Below are positions 60,724-64,000 of a DNA stretch of 64,000 nucleotides, piece after piece. Position 1 is the first letter of the stretch, and each line of letters opens with the position of its first letter. Where the stretch lies: contig JBAYOW010000009.1 of the NCBI GenBank assembly GCA_041678005.1, positions 1 to 64,000 of the forward strand, written 5' to 3'. The notes beneath the pieces are model-generated. The model saw only the letters and a program-made list of their open reading frames with translations, had not been told where the DNA came from and did no database searches. A program made the translations under genes and the position numbers. The stretch is from Sulfurivermis sp041678005. Its GTDB lineage: Bacteria > Pseudomonadota > Gammaproteobacteria > Thiohalomonadales > Thiohalomonadaceae.

Positions 60724-60777
60724 TTGACAGCTTGCGTCAGCTTCCCTACCCTGTTCAACCATAACAACATATTGTGT
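60724..60777 (+). promoter_or_regulatory. nrdJ promoter with NrdR box 2
   Basis: TTGACA (60724-60729) and TACCCT (60747-60752) are 17 bp apart. A second NrdR-like site TAACAACATATTGTGT (60762-60777, 13 of 16 consensus positions) lies over the predicted transcription start. NrdR is the ATP/dATP-sensing repressor of ribonucleotide reductase genes, so control of the following gene is expected. Confidence 0.62.
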
Positions 60778-60866
60778 TGGCTAAATTCAGTCTTGCGGCT
60801 ACAGTTGGATAGAGATTACTGAATTAAAGCCGCAACAGACAGGAACATCTAAGGAGAGTTTGGTAA

Positions 60867-63800
60867 GTGACTAAATCTACGGTGCACCTCAAGGCAGTGG
60901 CCAACAAGATGATTGAAGTTCCATTCCAACCCGCGTCCATGGATATATGGGACAAGAAATATCGGCTCAAGACCAAGGACGGTGAGATCATCGATCAGAC
61001 CATCGATGAGACCTACCAGCGTGTGGCGCGCGCGATTGCCGAGGTCGAGCAAACGCCTGAGCTGCGTGATGAGTGGTATGAGCGATTCCTCTGGGCCTTG
61101 CGCCAGGGAGCCATTCCTGCTGGCCGCATCACCTCTAATGCCGGTGCGCTGGCCTACAAACCGGCCACTTCCACCATCAACTGCACGGTGTCCGGCACAG
61201 TGCGCGATTCTATGGATGACATTCTTGCCAAGGTGCACGAGGCCGGCCTGACGCTGAAGGCCGGCTGTGTTGCGCCAGGCACCTGGGTGCGCACCGAGCA
61301 TGGTTTGGTTACTGCTGATCAGGCCGTAGCGGAGCGACATCGGAAGATCCTCAGCTACGACCGCGCAAGTGGGAGCTTTGAGATGCGTCCCATTTTAAGA
61401 CACATGACGACGCACGTGCCGTGTGAGGAAAATATTCGTATCACCTCCAATGGCGTCGATCTCACTACTTCCATCAAGCATCCGGTACTGGTCTACCGTA
61501 ACGGCAAAACAAGTTATGTAAGTGCAGGTGAGGTGCGGGAAGACGATGCGCTTGTGCATCAGAGCTATGCCTGGACGGCAGCGACTGAGCGTTGGCGTGA
61601 GGCGTGGTTTGCCGGTGCTCATCTGGGCGATGGCAGTGCCTGCGGGGAACACATTGACTACAAGCCCAGTCACGCCACCTGGGCGGCACAGGCACGGTTT
61701 GCAGGTCAGCATCTGGTCTTTAAGATGCAGGCAGCAGGGCGTGAAGTAGTTGAGCGCTATACAGAATTTTTCCAGACCTTTTGCGTTTCGCATATCCCGG
61801 CAGTTGCTGGCGCAACATCTAATGGTACGCCAGTGTGGGATCACACAGCTGCCAGTCTTGCGGCCAGCCAGCTTGCTGATCTAATTGACCATCAGATAGT
61901 CAATAAAACCACTGAACCACGTGTCCCTGCCTGGGTGGTGGCTCAGCCTGAACGCTATTTTCTGCCTTTTCTGGCGGGGTTGATCGATGCCGATGGTATC
62001 GTCAGTGACGAGCATGGCAGTGTCACGATAGCCATGCAACGCGCAGACTTTGCGCAGGAATTGCAGGCCTTGTTGGGCTTGTTTGGCATACATGCAGATA
62101 TCACCCTGCGCAAGCCGCGCAGTCATGTTCATGCTTGCAGTGGACAGGTGATCCGCGATAGTGGTGGTGCTCTGTTGAAGATCAGTGATACTGATTTTCT
62201 TGCCGTGGTGGCCGATTATATGGCTGACAGCGGCAAGTGCCATCTTATTCGTGCGCACACCTCGCAATCGGGTCAGCACGATATTTATCGTCTGCCTGAA
62301 AATCTGCAGGCGGCTCTGGCGCAGGAAAATAAACAGTTATCACACGCAGAGCGACAGACGCTGGGCTTTTATTACGGCTATCATCGCCGTGATTGTGTCA
62401 GCCGAATTTGGTTGAATCGTTGGCAGGCACGTTTTCCACACCTTGCGCCGCTGTTGCGTTTTGCGCGTAGCTTGCGTCCGGTACAGACTATTTCGCGCCA
62501 CCTGCCGCTGGCAGAAACCTTCTTCGACTTCACCGTGGCAAAGCACAACAATTACCTGGCTGGCAATCAGGGCTTGGTGGTGATCCACAACTGTGGCATC
62601 GGCTATGAATTCTCTACCCTGCGACCCAAAGGCGCTTTTGTTGCCTGTGCAGGTGCCTATACCTCTGGCCCGCTGTCGTTCATGGATATCTTCGACAAAA
62701 TGTGTTTCACCATTTCCTCGGCCGGTGGTCGGCGTGGGGCGCAGATGGCGACCTTCGCCATCGGCCATCCAGATGTGATGGATTTCATCCGTGCCAAGCG
62801 CGAGGATGGACGCCTGCGTCAGTTCAATCTCTCGTTACTCATAACGCGTGATTTTATGGAGGCAGTCAAGAGTGATGCAGACTGGCAACTAGCCTTTCCG
62901 TTGCCAGGGAAGGAGGCGGCAGCCGATGGCATCGATCTGGCCGATCGCACACAGGTGATTTGGCGTGAATGGCCTACTCATGAAGGTTATATTGTCAACG
63001 ATGAAGGGCTGGTTGCCTGCCGTATCTATCGCACCATCCGTGCACGTCGGCTGTGGGACATGATCATGGCCTCAACTTATGATTTTGCCGAGCCTGGTTT
63101 CATTCTGATCGATCAATATAACGAGATGAATAACAATTGGTTTTGCGAAAATATCCGCGCTACAAATCCATGTGTAACCGCCGAAACCTGGGTGCAAACG
63201 GCCACCGGTCCGCGTCAGGTGAGTGATCTTATTGGTCAGCCTTTTCTCGCTCGTGTTGATGGCGTTGATCACGCTACTGGTATAGAGGGCTTTTTCCGCA
63301 CCGCCAGTAAGCCGATAGTGGAGCTGCAAACTGCTGAAGGCTACAGCCTCAAACTCACCGCCGACCATCGCGTGCGCCGTGTCACCAATTTCACTAGCTA
63401 CAATACTGAAACCGCATGGTGTGCTGCAGGTGAGCTGCATGCCGGCGATCGCGTATTGCTCAATGATCATCGCCCCAACTCCAGTTGGGCTGGCGCCTAT
63501 GGCCGCGATGAAGGTTATCTGATGGGGCTGTTGCTAGGTGGTGGCAGCCTCAAGCAAGATGTTGCCGTGCTGTCTGTATGGCAGAGTGCGGCGGTGGCGA
63601 ACGGCGATTCAATGCCGCTTGCCAGTGGTGTACAGGCAGTTATGGCCGAAGCACTGGCCGCTGCACGTAGCCTGGCGCATCACACTGATTTCATTGGCTG
63701 GAGCGAGGCAGGTGGTCATGGTGAATATCGCCTGTCCACTGCCGCCATGCATGATCTGGCCATTGAGCTGGGTATGACTACCGGCCAAAAAATTATCACC

Positions 63801-64000
63801 ACACGTATGGAGCAGGCCTCCAGCGAGTTCTGCCGTAGCTTGCTGCGCGGCCTGTTTGATACTGATGGCTCAGTGCAGGGCAATCAGGTCAAGGGCGTAT
63901 CCGTGCGCCTGGCTCAGTCTGATCTTGCCACCCTGCAGGCGGCACAGCGTATGCTGTTGCGTCTTGGCATCGCCTCTACCCTGTATCGCGATCATCGTGG
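60867..64000 (+). CDS. nrdJ: Adenosylcobalamin-dependent ribonucleotide reductase NrdJ, interrupted by two inteins (3' end outside window)
   Basis: An open frame without stops from GTG 60867 to the window edge, preceded by AAGGAGAG at 60851. Extein 1 (residues 1-133) has VPFQPASMDIW, QGAIPAGRITSNAG and STINCTVSGT with C106, the first redox cysteine. The sequence up to LKAG and again from CGIGYEFSTLRP is class II (B12-dependent) reductase, but 442 residues separate them. Extein 2 (193 residues, 62592-63170) runs to RATNP; the expected next residues CGEQ are displaced by a second intein. The class II assignment rests on these motifs. The gene ends beyond 64000. Confidence 0.9.
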   Translation, partial: MTKSTVHLKAVANKMIEVPFQPASMDIWDKKYRLKTKDGEIIDQTIDETYQRVARAIAEVEQTPELRDEWYERFLWALRQGAIPAGRITSNAGALAYKPATSTINCTVSGTVRDSMDDILAKVHEAGLTLKAGCVAPGTWVRTEHGLVTADQAVAERHRKILSYDRASGSFEMRPILRHMTTHVPCEENIRITSNGVDLTTSIKHPVLVYRNGKTSYVSAGEVREDDALVHQSYAWTAATERWREAWFAGAHLGDGSACGEHIDYKPSHATWAAQARFAGQHLVFKMQAAGREVVERYTEFFQTFCVSHIPAVAGATSNGTPVWDHTAASLAASQLADLIDHQIVNKTTEPRVPAWVVAQPERYFLPFLAGLIDADGIVSDEHGSVTIAMQRADFAQELQALLGLFGIHADITLRKPRSHVHACSGQVIRDSGGALLKISDTDFLAVVADYMADSGKCHLIRAHTSQSGQHDIYRLPENLQAALAQENKQLSHAERQTLGFYYGYHRRDCVSRIWLNRWQARFPHLAPLLRFARSLRPVQTISRHLPLAETFFDFTVAKHNNYLAGNQGLVVIHNCGIGYEFSTLRPKGAFVACAGAYTSGPLSFMDIFDKMCFTISSAGGRRGAQMATFAIGHPDVMDFIRAKREDGRLRQFNLSLLITRDFMEAVKSDADWQLAFPLPGKEAAADGIDLADRTQVIWREWPTHEGYIVNDEGLVACRIYRTIRARRLWDMIMASTYDFAEPGFILIDQYNEMNNNWFCENIRATNPCVTAETWVQTATGPRQVSDLIGQPFLARVDGVDHATGIEGFFRTASKPIVELQTAEGYSLKLTADHRVRRVTNFTSYNTETAWCAAGELHAGDRVLLNDHRPNSSWAGAYGRDEGYLMGLLLGGGSLKQDVAVLSVWQSAAVANGDSMPLASGVQAVMAEALAAARSLAHHTDFIGWSEAGGHGEYRLSTAAMHDLAIELGMTTGQKIITTRMEQASSEFCRSLLRGLFDTDGSVQGNQVKGVSVRLAQSDLATLQAAQRMLLRLGIASTLYRDHR
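61266..62591 (+). other. Intein 1 of NrdJ (LAGLIDADG homing endonuclease type)
   Basis: 442 residues, in frame. Splicing blocks: A CVAPGTWVRTEHG with C1; B TTSIKHPVLV (TxxH); F/G FFDFTVAKHNNYLAGNQG ending VVIHN, followed by the +1 Cys of CGIGYEF. Endonuclease motifs: WFAGAHLGDGS (degenerate, near residue 116) and a well-preserved FLAGLIDADGIV. All splicing residues are present, so splicing should work. The first endonuclease motif keeps its aspartate, so cleavage activity is possible. Inserted between LKAG and CGIGYEF. Confidence 0.93.
63171..64000 (+). other. Intein 2 of NrdJ (partial, runs off window)
   Basis: At least 276 residues, beginning at C1 in CVTAETWVQTATGPRQ directly after RATNP. 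Block B is LKLTADHRVRR (TxxH). Endonuclease motifs GYLMGLLLGGGSL (its acidic residue replaced by Gly) and LLRGLFDTDGSV are visible. The C-terminal blocks lie outside the window. The host residue after splicing should be the cysteine of NPCGE, the thiyl-radical residue in class II enzymes. Confidence 0.88.

Overview
The window looks like chromosome from a gammaproteobacterium. The evidence is the ftsY-ftsE-ftsX-rpoH order, a bioBFHCD operon, lptM-lysA-DUF484-xerC, class I adenylate cyclase CyaA, hemA-prfA-prmC, and ispE-tRNAGln-prs-rplY-pth-ychF. Several rhodanese-type sulfurtransferases, a cytochrome c/DUF302 pair and a B12-dependent ribonucleotide reductase hint at a free-living organism with active sulfur chemistry. 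No diagnostic sulfur-oxidation gene is present, so the lineage stays open.

Layout. 1-1065: end of a mobile repeat, DUF1840 gene and a rhodanese. 1321-6363: FtsY, FtsEX, a double-receiver GGDEF protein and the heat-shock sigma factor RpoH, closed by a bidirectional terminator. 6452-11017: biotin operon (reverse strand), then comF. 12448-16910: a Fur-box promoter driving a ferric iron ABC transporter and a thioredoxin-like protein. 17419-23924: reverse-strand run ubiC, recG, M48 protease, SH3 protein, CHASE2 cyclase, ridA. 24107-27272: sulfur island with a rhodanese, an ATP-grasp-like gene, a thioredoxin remnant, a periplasmic sulfurtransferase and an ArsR regulator with twin operators. 27663-34997: aroB, dGTPase, WGR protein, AAA-SPOR (DamX-like) protein, hemE and a secreted rhodanese pair. 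35036-38739: FliL-like, xerC, DUF484, lysA, lptM. 38833-47514: enolase-superfamily enzyme, MazG-like, cyaA, two DUF302 genes, JAMM peptidase, lolB, TPR lipoprotein. 47652-57034: tetrapyrrole, translation, isoprenoid and PRPP genes with tRNA-Gln. 57102-60504: trmL, class 1B pyrD, DegQ-type protease, small heat-shock protein. 60867-64000: a truncated adenosylcobalamin-dependent ribonucleotide reductase gene interrupted by two inteins.

The most unusual material is: (i) the nrdJ gene, whose two inteins sit in the active-site region, the second directly before the presumed thiyl-radical cysteine; (ii) a family of non-autonomous mobile elements (four copies in 64 kb) with CAGGGCAA-type terminal inverted repeats and about 9-10 bp target duplications, one copy carrying a nested palindromic element; (iii) two overlapping ArsR-type operators beside one of these insertions; (iv) an ATP-grasp-like gene with an apparent C-terminal frameshift next to a decayed thioredoxin gene; and (v) a WGR-domain gene translationally coupled to an AAA-transmembrane-IPT-SPOR protein at the damX position. 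Regulatory sites read directly from sequence (Fur, NrdR, RpoH, ArsR-type) tie iron uptake, nucleotide reduction, heat shock and sulfur handling to their local genes.
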